From Richelia sp. SL_2_1 (GTDB taxonomy: Bacteria > Cyanobacteriota > Cyanobacteriia > Cyanobacteriales > Nostocaceae), in the NCBI GenBank assembly GCA_012033205.1, contig JAAUSO010000021.1:1-60253 (forward strand): a DNA stretch of 60,253 nt, read 5' to 3'. A program made the translations under genes and the position numbers. Of this stretch, positions 30,410 through 38,042 are shown piece after piece. Under the pieces are notes generated by a model. That model ran no database searches, was not told where the DNA came from, and saw nothing but the letters and a program-made list of their open reading frames with translations. Position 1 is the first letter of the stretch. Every line of letters starts with the position of its first letter.

Positions 30410-30856
30410 GTGATTCGGATTTTAGTTGATGCTGACCTAATTTTGGAAGCTTTAATGAACCGTAATACCGTGACAGATGTGAGAGAATTATTAGATAAAG
30501 TAAATCCTTTGATTCAGATGTATATCACAGATGTTGGATGGGAGAAAATATATACTTATTTGAGTCATTTACAAAACAAAAAAGTTGCGGAAATGGTAAT
30601 CAATTGGTTGCAAGAAAAAATTCAAATTTGCTCTGTAAACCAAAATATTTTACAACAAGCACGTTCCTCACCGATTAAAGATTTTGAATCCGCTGTGGAA
30701 ATTATCTGTGCTAGTTATCAAAAACTAGATGCAATTTTAACTCATAAATATGATGATTTTGCGGAAGTATCAGATAATTTTTGGATTTGGTCGATGAAAG
30801 AATTGTGGATACGTGCTAATCTAGAAAGTCAACTACAAATAGAGCAGTTAATTTAG
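30410..30856 (+). CDS. PIN-domain protein (VapC-like, orphan)
   Basis: 148 residues from GTG 30410, preceded by GGGAGA. The N-terminus IRILVDADLILEALMNR supplies the first catalytic Asp of the PIN nuclease fold, and SSPIKDFESAVEIICASYQKLDAILTHKYDDF supplies the middle and C-terminal acidic residues. PIN domains are metal-dependent ribonucleases, often toxins. No antitoxin gene is adjacent, and similar stand-alone PIN proteins in cyanobacteria are not proven toxins. Confidence 0.8.
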   Translation: MIRILVDADLILEALMNRNTVTDVRELLDKVNPLIQMYITDVGWEKIYTYLSHLQNKKVAEMVINWLQEKIQICSVNQNILQQARSSPIKDFESAVEIICASYQKLDAILTHKYDDFAEVSDNFWIWSMKELWIRANLESQLQIEQLI

Positions 30857-30857
30857 T

Positions 30858-31385
30858 TTATTGCTGATTATTTGTAGAAGTATCAGACGATTTCTGTAAA
30901 CGTTCTAAACCTATAGAAGCTTCTTCAATTTGAAGATGTAATAATGTTAAATTTCCCTCCATGATTTTCTTTTGAGTTTCTAGAACTTTCGTTTTTTTTC
31001 GCAAACGAGACATTCTCAGTTTATGATCTTCCGTTCGTCCAGGTTGAAAAATAAACCCAAGATAAACCGTGACATTGGAAGCATCTAAAGTATTCACCCC
31101 AGCAGACAAATTAAAACCGAAGTCGTTTTCTGTATTGACATGAGCATTAGGAACGTAATTAAGAGGGTAAATATTAGGATAATTAAAATTATTTGAGTTG
31201 TTATTTGTATTAGTAACAGGTAATTGTGGATTAGATTGTAGTATCTGATTAAAACTAGCATCATTTCCCACATTACTTGTTTGGTTGCTAGTTGCGGTTT
31301 GTGAATATCCAGGTTGGATATTTAAGACTTGTAACCCAACTACAATTAAACCAAAACAAATTAACGGTAACAATCCTTTGCTCAT
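30858..31385 (-). CDS. Secreted protein with C-terminal coiled coil
   Basis: 175 residues. The signal peptide ends near PGYSQ (about residue 29). An Asn/Thr-rich middle (TNTNNNSNNFNYPNIYPL) precedes a hydrophobic beta-like block FGFNLSAGVNTLDASNVTVYLGFIFQPG. The last 60 residues form a basic helix and coiled coil (RMSRLRKKTKVLETQKKIMEG). No family is recognised. It is the promoter-distal member of a run of nine minus-strand secreted-protein genes. Confidence 0.6.
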   Translation of the reverse strand: MSKGLLPLICFGLIVVGLQVLNIQPGYSQTATSNQTSNVGNDASFNQILQSNPQLPVTNTNNNSNNFNYPNIYPLNYVPNAHVNTENDFGFNLSAGVNTLDASNVTVYLGFIFQPGRTEDHKLRMSRLRKKTKVLETQKKIMEGNLTLLHLQIEEASIGLERLQKSSDTSTNNQQ

Positions 31386-31442
31386 CTTCTTAAAACTGAT
31401 TATGTAATCATTCAGGGTTGTTACACAGTTTACCCTATATAG

Positions 31443-31931
31443 CTATCGCACGGAAATATCTAATTGGTAATTTAAAATACCATTGCCGCTAGTTTGCTGA
31501 GTCACATTACTATTAGGAGCATTGAGTTCGACTGTTATGGGAGACATACCAGGAGAGTAATTTGCAGAAATTTCTACTTTATGTTCTCCAACTGACAAAT
31601 AACGCGATAAATCAATCTCTGTGGTTTTATTGTTGAGATTTTTAACCACTTTTCCATTTACAATTATTTTGCCATTTAATTTAGTTGCTGAAGTCTCAAT
31701 CTTGAGAATATGTGGTTGTGATAGATTCGCACCATTTAAACTAAGTGTACCACGTTGATATCCCGAAGAATTACTGGTAAACGTCGTAGAACTACTTGTA
31801 TTGTCTTGCATATTATTGATATCCGATTGTGCAACAGTACTTTGGTGATTATTCAGAAAATTATCTAGAAAAACTGCGGAAACAGTCATTAATACAGCCG
31901 TGCTGCATATCAAGAATAGTAAATTTTTCAT
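31443..31931 (-). CDS. Secreted protein of unknown function
   Basis: 162 residues from ATG 31931 (MKNLLFLICSTAVLMTVSAVFL, signal or anchor). A Ser/Thr/Asn-rich stretch is followed by a compact beta-rich domain: GTLSLNGANLSQPHILKIETSATKLNGKIIVNGKVVKNLNNKTTEIDLSRYLSVGEHKVEISANYSPG, split here only by repeats of the N-G-K turn. It could be a small Ig-like or PEGA-like surface domain. No family is named with confidence. Confidence 0.6.
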   Translation of the reverse strand: MKNLLFLICSTAVLMTVSAVFLDNFLNNHQSTVAQSDINNMQDNTSSSTTFTSNSSGYQRGTLSLNGANLSQPHILKIETSATKLNGKIIVNGKVVKNLNNKTTEIDLSRYLSVGEHKVEISANYSPGMSPITVELNAPNSNVTQQTSGNGILNYQLDISVR

Positions 31932-32244
31932 GATCAATTCTCACTTGTTATTAAATACAGACTTATATTATTTTTTTATTATGAATGATTCAATAACTGC
32001 TGAGGTTATATTCAGCCGTTATTTATCACAAAAATTTACTTATAAAAGGATTATTATATATTTTTTAACACAAAGGGGCGCGGAGGTTAGCGCAAAGGGA
32101 CGCAGAGTTTTTACTAATATGTAATGGAAATACCTACTCCCAATTCCCAATTCCCAATTCCCTTTATTAATTACAACTATTAGCCTGAGAATAAAATCCC
32201 CAGGCATTTAAGAGCTTTAATTAAACTAAACTTCCCAGAAAATA
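31932..32244. other. Intergenic region with repeat traces
   Basis: About 310 bp. It contains GGCGCGGAGGTTAGCGCAAA near 32075 (a related sequence lies near 23990), a CCCAATT heptamer run near 32139-32161, and a GCCTGAG...CCCAGGC-type imperfect hairpin near 32180-32203. No gene seen. Confidence 0.5.
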
Positions 32245-32643
32245 TTAGCGTGAAAAAGCAGGAAGATTAGGTTTTTTTGGCTTTTTTACGTGTACCGGAA
32301 CATCGACTTTAATGCCAATATTGTTAGTATTAACACCAGTACGACGATTAGGATCTCCATCTAGTCGTTGTCGGCTGGTACGTGCTTGTTCGCACTTAGA
32401 AGAATTACAAACTTGAGTTGATGTAGTAACAGCAGTAGTACCGACGCTACCTTTACAATTCTCGCCGAATTCTTGAGTTACATCGTTTCTTTGTCGTCCT
32501 TTTGGTGAATCATCAATTGAAACTTGGACGTTAACATCAATTGCGTTACATCCCGCAAATGCTTTATTCTGTAAAGAAGGAATAAATACTGAAGATACAG
32601 TAGTTAACGAGAATAAGCCAAAAGAGATTAATTTTAGCTTCAT
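32245..32643 (-). CDS. Small secreted cysteine-containing protein
   Basis: 132 residues from ATG 32643, preceded by AAGGA. The signal peptide ends near KAFAG. The mature chain starts with CNAIDVNVQVSIDDSPKGR and contains further Cys (GENCKGS, QVCNSSKCEQ), then a Lys/Pro-rich tail VHVKKPKKPNLPAF. Four Cys could form two disulphides. No family is recognised. It lies 17 bp after the next gene upstream, an operon-like spacing. Confidence 0.65.
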   Translation of the reverse strand: MKLKLISFGLFSLTTVSSVFIPSLQNKAFAGCNAIDVNVQVSIDDSPKGRQRNDVTQEFGENCKGSVGTTAVTTSTQVCNSSKCEQARTSRQRLDGDPNRRTGVNTNNIGIKVDVPVHVKKPKKPNLPAFSR

Positions 32644-32660
32644 AGTTGCATCCTTATAGA

Positions 32661-33002
32661 TTATTGACAAGTTGTTGTTCTAGTTTGAACATGAGAACTA
32701 TTGCCTTCAGAACCACTTTTATAAGTGCTGTTGTAGGTTGTGCAATTGCCTAATTTCTTCATATTCCTGATATTGTGGGGGTAGATGCGACGTGTTGGAA
32801 CGCGGATTGCAGAACCACGATAAATACGGGGACGGTAGAATCTTCTTCTACGAGCGTTTTGTATTTGGATATCACCGTTGCGGTTGATTCTGACGCTGGT
32901 GTCACCGTTTTGAACTTGAATTTTATCAGCACTAGCAATTCCTGCTGGTAATGCTATTAGTACTGATAATGCAAGGATGGAAATCGTTTGTTTTGTAGTC
33001 AT
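32661..33002 (-). CDS. Small secreted basic protein
   Basis: 113 residues from ATG 33002 (MTTKQTISILALSVLIALPAG, signal peptide ending near IASA), with AGAGG seven bases upstream; the frame continues further upstream without conservation. The mature part is KIQVQNGDTSVRINRNGDIQIQNA, then an Arg-rich segment RRRRFYRPRIYRG and a C-terminal CTTYNSTYKSG ... TTTCQ with two Cys. The QVQNGD/INRNGD/QIQN rhythm resembles the Q/N repeats of the neighbouring paralogues. Function unknown. Confidence 0.7.
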   Translation of the reverse strand: MTTKQTISILALSVLIALPAGIASADKIQVQNGDTSVRINRNGDIQIQNARRRRFYRPRIYRGSAIRVPTRRIYPHNIRNMKKLGNCTTYNSTYKSGSEGNSSHVQTRTTTCQ

Positions 33003-33209
33003 GGGAACCTCTTTTAATAGAAAAAACCGATTTTTATAGTGATGAACCACAGATAAAACGATTAAGAAAATCGGTAAAACCAGAATTAATACCAATTTGA
33101 AAAATAATCTGAAAAATGGATATTTATCAAAAATTTTGAGTTTTTGATTTGTATTTTTGATCATCCAAAATCCAAAATGGTATAACCGCAGATTTTCATC
33201 CCATGCAAT

Positions 33210-33551
33210 TTAGTAACAATAGCGAGAACCCAAAATCAGTTGACGCTGAATATTTACTTGGTCAGCATTTTGGTTGACAACCCCACCATCAATAGCAACA
33301 GCATTTTGGTCAATTCTTTGATTTGATTGCTGTGACTGGGAACCTGCATTACATCTGCGGTTCCCTGGACCTAATTTTTCTTGACGCTGGATGCTTACTT
33401 GTCTACCATTTTGAATAACTCGACTACCAGAACCAATTACAGTAGCTTCTTGATTTGCCTTTTGGGTTGTACCTTGTTCTGCAAATGCTGCATTTGGTAC
33501 GATAAGAAAAGCGGCAGCTAACAAACCGAGGGTGGAAATTTTCTTAATCAT
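33210..33551 (-). CDS. Q/N-repeat secreted protein, divergent paralogue 1
   Basis: 113 residues with signal peptide ending NAAFA. Two related halves follow: one ending RQVSIQRQEKLGPGNRRC and one, SQSQQSNQRIDQNAVAIDGG...ADQVNIQRQLILGSRYC. Each half is a Q/N-rich repeat of about 34 residues that ends in a Cys. It shares this layout with the four closer paralogues at 33712-35540. Function unknown. Confidence 0.75.
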   Translation of the reverse strand: MIKKISTLGLLAAAFLIVPNAAFAEQGTTQKANQEATVIGSGSRVIQNGRQVSIQRQEKLGPGNRRCNAGSQSQQSNQRIDQNAVAIDGGVVNQNADQVNIQRQLILGSRYCY

Positions 33552-33711
33552 TTTTAATATACCTGATTAGTTTTGTGTGTTGTCTGTTGTGTGTTGTAAT
33601 TTTTGAAAAAGTAGGCGACTATCTTGGTGATTATCTCCAAGATGCAACGCCGGAAAAATTCTTGTCCGCAAGATGCGGACACTACTTATTTCTCTGCAAT
33701 GACTGTAAATA

Positions 33712-34086
33712 TTAGCGGTAACAACCAGTGCTAGTTACTACAACTTGCTTTTGTTCGCTAACACTACTATTCCCTTGGGCATTGTCAGAATAATCTATCG
33801 CAGCAGAATTTTGAGTAGATGCCTGAGTAGAAGTTTGTGACTGAGTGCTGTAGCTTCCAGGACAGTAACTACGTAAACGGTAACTACCACCTTGCTGACG
33901 TACTCTAATTTGATTTTGAATATTTAAACCTTCTGAACTCTGAGTGTTTACACTACGATTAATTGCTGCACCTCCCTGAGTTGTAATTTGTACGCTCTCT
34001 TGTCTTTGAGAATTAGCAAAAGCTGCGCCGGGTGCAACCATTAAACCAGCAGCCAATAAGCCGAAAGCCAAAGATTTATTTAACAT
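33712..34086 (-). CDS. Q/N-repeat secreted protein, paralogue 2
   Basis: 124 residues. The signal sequence FGLLAAGLMVAPGAAFA is shared with the next three paralogues. Repeat one (SQRQESVQITTQGGAAINRS...) and repeat two (STQSQTSTQASTQNSAAIDYS...) bracket a short Tyr/Arg-rich hinge with Cys. It is the most divergent of the four-member tandem set. Upstream and downstream spacers are about 90-160 bp. Confidence 0.78.
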   Translation of the reverse strand: MLNKSLAFGLLAAGLMVAPGAAFANSQRQESVQITTQGGAAINRSVNTQSSEGLNIQNQIRVRQQGGSYRLRSYCPGSYSTQSQTSTQASTQNSAAIDYSDNAQGNSSVSEQKQVVVTSTGCYR

Positions 34087-34174
34087 TTTTAGACCTCAAA
34101 ATTATGTATCGATTAGAACTGGCGTTGCCGAATTGTATTTATCGACACCGCCCTCAGAAGTTAAATAAGGAAAT

Positions 34175-34561
34175 TTACCGACAAGCGCGGCTGTTATTGG
34201 CAACTTGCTTCTGGTCATTAACGCTGCTGCTAGATTGAGCGTTATCGGAACCGTCTAGAGCCGCACCGCTTTGATTTGTTCCCTGAGAAGAATTCTGTGA
34301 TTGTCCGCTATAGCTACCACCGCAGTAAGCAGGACGACCGTAACGACGACCGTGACCACCAACGCGATCGCGAGTTTTCTGAATTTGCTCTTGGATGTTG
34401 AGAGATTCGGAACTTTGAGCGTTTACACTACCGTTGATTGCAGTACCATTTTGAGTGGTATTTTGATTGCTATTCTGAGATTGAGAATCAGCCAAAGCTG
34501 CACCAGGTGCAACCATTAAACCAGCAGCCAATAAACCGAAAGCCAAAGATTTGTTAAACAT
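34175..34561 (-). CDS. Q/N-repeat secreted protein, paralogue 3
   Basis: 128 residues. It has a signal peptide (to about residue 24, GAALA) and two repeats: QNSNQNTTQNGTAINGSVN and QSQNSSQGTNQSGAALDGSD, each continuing with AQSS.S.N.Q.Q. A Gly/Arg-rich hinge (RVGGHGRRYGRPAYCGGSYSG) lies between, and there is a C-terminal ACR. The two Cys could form a disulphide closing the second repeat. Close relative of paralogues 4 and 5. Confidence 0.8.
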   Translation of the reverse strand: MFNKSLAFGLLAAGLMVAPGAALADSQSQNSNQNTTQNGTAINGSVNAQSSESLNIQEQIQKTRDRVGGHGRRYGRPAYCGGSYSGQSQNSSQGTNQSGAALDGSDNAQSSSSVNDQKQVANNSRACR

Positions 34562-34669
34562 TGTCAGAACCTCTTGTAATTAGTTGTGTTGTGTGTTGTG
34601 TTGTGGAATTGAAATGGCTTTGATGGATATATGCAAAGCCATATTTATCTGTTAACTGATAACTGATTT

Positions 34670-35053
34670 TTATCTGCAAGCCTTGGTGTTATTGGCAACT
34701 TGCTTCTGGTCATTAACGCTGCTGCTAGATTGTGCATTGTCAGAACCATTTACAGCCGCACCGCTTTGAGATGTTCCTTGTGAAGAGTTCTGTGACTGTC
34801 CGCTATAGCTAGGAGCGCAGTAAACAGGACGACCGTAAGGACGACCTCTACCAATACCGTCGCGACGATTTTGAATTTGCTCTTGGATGTTCAAAGATTC
34901 GGAACTTTGAGCATTGGTGCTACCGTTGATTGCAGTACCATTTTGGACAGTATTTTGATTGCTATTCTGAGATTGAGAATTAGCAAAAGCCGCACCAGGT
35001 GCAATCATTAAACCAGCAGCCAATAAACCGAAAGCCAAAGATTTGTTAAACAT
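34670..35053 (-). CDS. Q/N-repeat secreted protein, paralogue 4
   Basis: 127 residues, nearly identical in layout to the flanking paralogues: signal peptide, repeat QNSNQNTVQNGTAINGSTN, hinge GIGRGRPYGRPVYC, repeat QSQNSSQGTSQSGAAVNGSD, C-terminal KACR. The 3' non-coding DNA (GTTAACTGATAACTGATTTTTATCTGCA) is shared with paralogue 5, split here as a repeated spacer of more than 40 bp, so the duplication unit includes the intergenic region. Confidence 0.8.
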   Translation of the reverse strand: MFNKSLAFGLLAAGLMIAPGAAFANSQSQNSNQNTVQNGTAINGSTNAQSSESLNIQEQIQNRRDGIGRGRPYGRPVYCAPSYSGQSQNSSQGTSQSGAAVNGSDNAQSSSSVNDQKQVANNTKACR

Positions 35054-35156
35054 TGTCAGAACCTCGTGTAATTAGTTGTGTTGTGTGTTGTGGAATTGAG
35101 ATGGCTTTGATAGATATATGCAAAGCCATATTTATCTGTTAACTGATAACTGATTT

Positions 35157-35540
35157 TTATCTGCAAGCGCGGGTGTTATTAGCAACTTGCTTCTGATCAT
35201 TAACGCTGCTGCTAGATTGACCGTTAACTGAACCATCTACAGCCGCACCGTTTTGAGATGTTCCTTGTGAAGAGTTCTGTGACTGTCCGCTATAGCTAGG
35301 AGCGCAGTAACCAGGACGACCATAATGACGACCTCTACCAATACCGTCGCGACGGTTTTGAATTTGCTCTTGGACGTTCAAAGATTCAGAGCTTTGAGCA
35401 TTGGTGCTACCGTTGATTGCAGTACCATTTTGGACAGTATTTTGATTGCTATTCTGAGATTGAGAATCAGCGAAAGCTGCACCGGGTGCAACCATCAAAC
35501 CAGCAGCCAATAAACCGAAAGCAGCATACTTCTTCAACAT
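35157..35540 (-). CDS. Q/N-repeat secreted protein, paralogue 5 (first of the tandem set)
   Basis: 127 residues starting MLKKYAAFGLLAAGLMVAPG. It has the same two Q/N-rich repeats and hinge as paralogue 4, from which it differs at a minority of positions. It is the promoter-proximal member, since all are on the minus strand. The roughly 430-bp region upstream probably carries the promoter. Spaced Q, N, G and A residues (QxGxAxNxS) recall curlin-type amyloid repeats, but this is only a resemblance. Confidence 0.8.
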   Translation of the reverse strand: MLKKYAAFGLLAAGLMVAPGAAFADSQSQNSNQNTVQNGTAINGSTNAQSSESLNVQEQIQNRRDGIGRGRHYGRPGYCAPSYSGQSQNSSQGTSQNGAAVDGSVNGQSSSSVNDQKQVANNTRACR

Positions 35541-35972
35541 TTTATAAACCTCGTGTAATAGTATTGTGTGTTTTGTTGTATCTTGTGTGTTGTTGCCCAG
35601 AAGATCAACTTTCTTTAAAATTTCAACAGGTATTTATTAACAACCTTTGATGATTTTTTAAAGTTTTTATTTTTCTCTTGTGGGATATACGGGGATACAG
35701 AATTTAGTTTGCTTATTCCGGATTTACCCGAATTTTTTTGGGAAATAAATGTTCGTGCTTTTAATCAGCCACCATTTCTGGCGAATTAGCATTACTGATC
35801 ATTCATGCTTTGATTATCCACCGCGAACAACTAACATTTAAAGTTGAACCTCTATACTTAATTACTTTACCCAAAGAACTTGGGGGTGTCAAGTCTTTGG
35901 TTAAAAAAGTTGGGCGCAATATTTTTTTGATGTTAGGATGTACCGCTATAGACGTGCTTAAGTTGTGTAACT
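35541..35972. other. Divergent intergenic region
   Basis: About 430 bp between the tandem paralogues (minus) and the XRE regulator (plus). A frame across it on the minus strand has no coding character. It should hold both promoters; no operator is recognised. Confidence 0.5.
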
Positions 35973-36293
35973 GTGAAACGTAAACCAAAACCAAGGATAG
36001 CTTTTCTTCGTGAAAAGGCGGGTTTAACCCAGCTTGAGTTGTCTCGTCTCGTAGGCGTGACAGAAAGCACCATCCAAAACTGGGAAAGTGGTAGAACAGG
36101 GATAGACCACATTCAGAGAATCGTAAAATTTTGTAAAGCTCTCGATTGTCAAGTAGAAGATTTGATCGAATCAGAAAAAGACTTCCCAGAAGAAGCATCA
36201 ACAAAACCAGCTTCTTTGCAAGAAATCCATAATTTACTAGGTACCGAGGAGGAAGAAGTAGAAAAAGCAGAGGAAGCCGGAAAGACAAAGTAG
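35973..36293 (+). CDS. XRE-family helix-turn-helix regulator
   Basis: 106 residues from GTG 35973. The HTH_3 domain spans residues about 8-62 (IAFLREKAGLTQLELSRLVGV, then TESTIQNWESGRTGID). The C-terminal 40 residues are Glu/Lys-rich and likely disordered. No adjacent toxin or phage genes. The divergent position relative to the secreted-protein cluster makes that cluster a candidate target, which is inference only. Confidence 0.85.
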   Translation: MKRKPKPRIAFLREKAGLTQLELSRLVGVTESTIQNWESGRTGIDHIQRIVKFCKALDCQVEDLIESEKDFPEEASTKPASLQEIHNLLGTEEEEVEKAEEAGKTK

Positions 36294-36320
36294 AAAATTT
36301 GATTTTTTAACCTTTGACCT

Positions 36321-37001
36321 TTAACCTATAACCTGATTTTCCTGCCATAAAGTATCTATAGTGACAAAAGAATATCCTTCTTTTAATAATTGAGGGATGA
36401 TTATTTCTGCTATTTCTGCGACATCTTGACCGCCATAAAAGCCGTCATGTAATACGATTAAAGAAGCATTTTCTAAGTTGTTCATGACTCTGTTGACAAC
36501 TTTAGTTATTCCTGGAAGTACCCAATCTTCCGGTACAATGCTCCACATCACGGGGCGGTAATCCCACTGATGAAAAAGTTGTAAAGTTTGAGGCAAAAAT
36601 AAACCATTAGGGGGTCGGATATCGCGTACTTTTTCCGGTGGTAAATTACAAGCATTGTAAATAGCTGCTTGGGTTTTTTCTAAACTTTGTTTGAGTTCCG
36701 TTGGCGAGAGAAAAGGGAAATTGTGATGATAATAGCCGTGTAACCCGATCCAATGTCCGCGAGAATGAACTTGTTGAGCTATGTGAGGGAAACGTTCGAC
36801 GCAAATACCCAGCCAAAAAAAACTTGCTTGAACTTGATAATAATCTAGAACTTGCAGTAATTGCTGCGTATATTGGGGATGGGGACCATCATCAAAAGTG
36901 AGAGCAATGATTTTGGAATTTGGATTACCCCTCCAAAGACATTTCGGAAAACTTGATTTCAGGATTGGGTACAAAAGCGGGAACAAAGGATAAAGCTGCA
37001 T
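36321..37001 (-). CDS. Polysaccharide deacetylase (NodB/CE4 family)
   Basis: 226 residues. Motif 1 is ALTFDDGPHP with catalytic base and metal Asp. The metal-His region is GLHGYYHHNFPF, motif 3 is RPPNGLF, and LIVLHDGFYGG carries motif 5. CE4 enzymes remove acetyl groups from N-acetylglucosamine polymers such as peptidoglycan or exopolysaccharide. No clear signal peptide; the N-terminus YPLFPLLYPILKS is weakly hydrophobic and may be a membrane anchor. Substrate not determined. Confidence 0.9.
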   Translation of the reverse strand: MQLYPLFPLLYPILKSSFPKCLWRGNPNSKIIALTFDDGPHPQYTQQLLQVLDYYQVQASFFWLGICVERFPHIAQQVHSRGHWIGLHGYYHHNFPFLSPTELKQSLEKTQAAIYNACNLPPEKVRDIRPPNGLFLPQTLQLFHQWDYRPVMWSIVPEDWVLPGITKVVNRVMNNLENASLIVLHDGFYGGQDVAEIAEIIIPQLLKEGYSFVTIDTLWQENQVIG

Positions 37002-37004
37002 TTT

Positions 37005-37038
37005 AGGTTAAAGGTTAAAGGTTAAAGGTTATAGGTTA
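37005..37038. repeat. Heptamer repeat (AGGTTAA)n
   Basis: Four to five head-to-tail AGGTTAA/AGGTTAT units upstream of the deacetylase gene. The reverse complement (TTTAACC)n lies at 40153-40190 and the same unit closes the window at 60153-60253. Confidence 0.9.
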
Positions 37039-37166
37039 TGGGTCAAAACCAGTAACTTTACACTTTTGATATGCTTTCGTAACAATTTCTGTAACCATCT
37101 AATCAATTTTTGAGTTTCTCGTTTAGATTGGGATAAATTTAGGAGTAATCCCGGAATAAACGGGTG

Positions 37167-37985
37167 ATGTTGTTTAAAGATATACGAGACTACCAAATAC
37201 TCTATCTTGCTCTATTCCTTATTTTAGGGTTAGGTACGAGAGATTGGACACTAAAACCGACGATGATTTTAGTCACAATTGCGACAAGTTTAGCGACACA
37301 ATTGCTTTTGACATTAATCGTTAATTATTGGTCATTTGCGGACGATAAAGAACATAAAACAAACATTCGCAGTCCTTTAATTACATCATTGGGAATTAGT
37401 TTGCTTTTACGAGCAGATTATCCGACAACGATGATTTTTGCTGCTGCAATGGCGATCGCCAGTAAATTTGTGTTTAAGTTTGGAGATAAGCATTTTTTTA
37501 ATCCTGCCAATTTCGGAATTATTTCTGCACTAGTATTAACCCCTGACGCTTGGGTTTCTCCAGGACAGTGGGGGGAAGACTGGTGGTATGGGGTGCTATT
37601 TATCGTTACAGGTGGGATGATTTTGCAGCGTATCGGACGTTGGGATACTACGGCAGCTTTTTTGGGGTTTTATGCGCTGCTAGAGGCTATACGCAATTTA
37701 TGGCTGAATTGGACTTGGGATGTTTACTGGCATCGTTTAATGAGTGGTTCTTTACTATTATTTGCCTTATTTATGGTAACAGACCCTCGTTCTATTCCTA
37801 ATTCCCACATCGGAAGAGTAATATGGGCAGCCTGTATAGCTCTTGTTACCTTTATTTTGCGAAACAACTTTTATGTTTCCACAGCAGTCTTTTGGGCATT
37901 ATTTGCCCTCGCACCGCTCAGTGTACTTTTTGATCGGGTTTGGAAGGCATCACGTTTTAAATGGGGTGAATCAGTGAATCAGTGA
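37167..37985 (+). CDS. NqrB/RnfD-like membrane protein
   Basis: 272 residues from ATG 37167 (a GTG directly precedes it) with about eight transmembrane helices. The blocks NIRSPLITSLGISLLLRADYP, GDKHFFNPANFGIISALVLTPDAW and LFMVTDPRSIPNSHIGRVIW match PF03116, the NqrB/RnfD subunit family that binds FMN in sodium-pumping complexes. No other Nqr or Rnf subunit is present, so this is an orphan relative whose activity is unknown. It is followed by DUF2330, an arrangement I believe recurs in cyanobacteria. Confidence 0.85.
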   Translation: MLFKDIRDYQILYLALFLILGLGTRDWTLKPTMILVTIATSLATQLLLTLIVNYWSFADDKEHKTNIRSPLITSLGISLLLRADYPTTMIFAAAMAIASKFVFKFGDKHFFNPANFGIISALVLTPDAWVSPGQWGEDWWYGVLFIVTGGMILQRIGRWDTTAAFLGFYALLEAIRNLWLNWTWDVYWHRLMSGSLLLFALFMVTDPRSIPNSHIGRVIWAACIALVTFILRNNFYVSTAVFWALFALAPLSVLFDRVWKASRFKWGESVNQ

Positions 37986-38042
37986 ACAGTTAGCAGTTAT
38001 CTGTTTGTCTTCCGATCTCTCCATCCCCTATTGAGGTATTTT

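Noticed and set aside
30410-30856. Toxin-antitoxin pair
   Set aside because: No antitoxin-sized frame flanks the PIN gene in operon arrangement.
35803-36288. 161-codon frame antisense to the XRE regulator
   Set aside because: Shadow of the well-supported HTH gene on the other strand.
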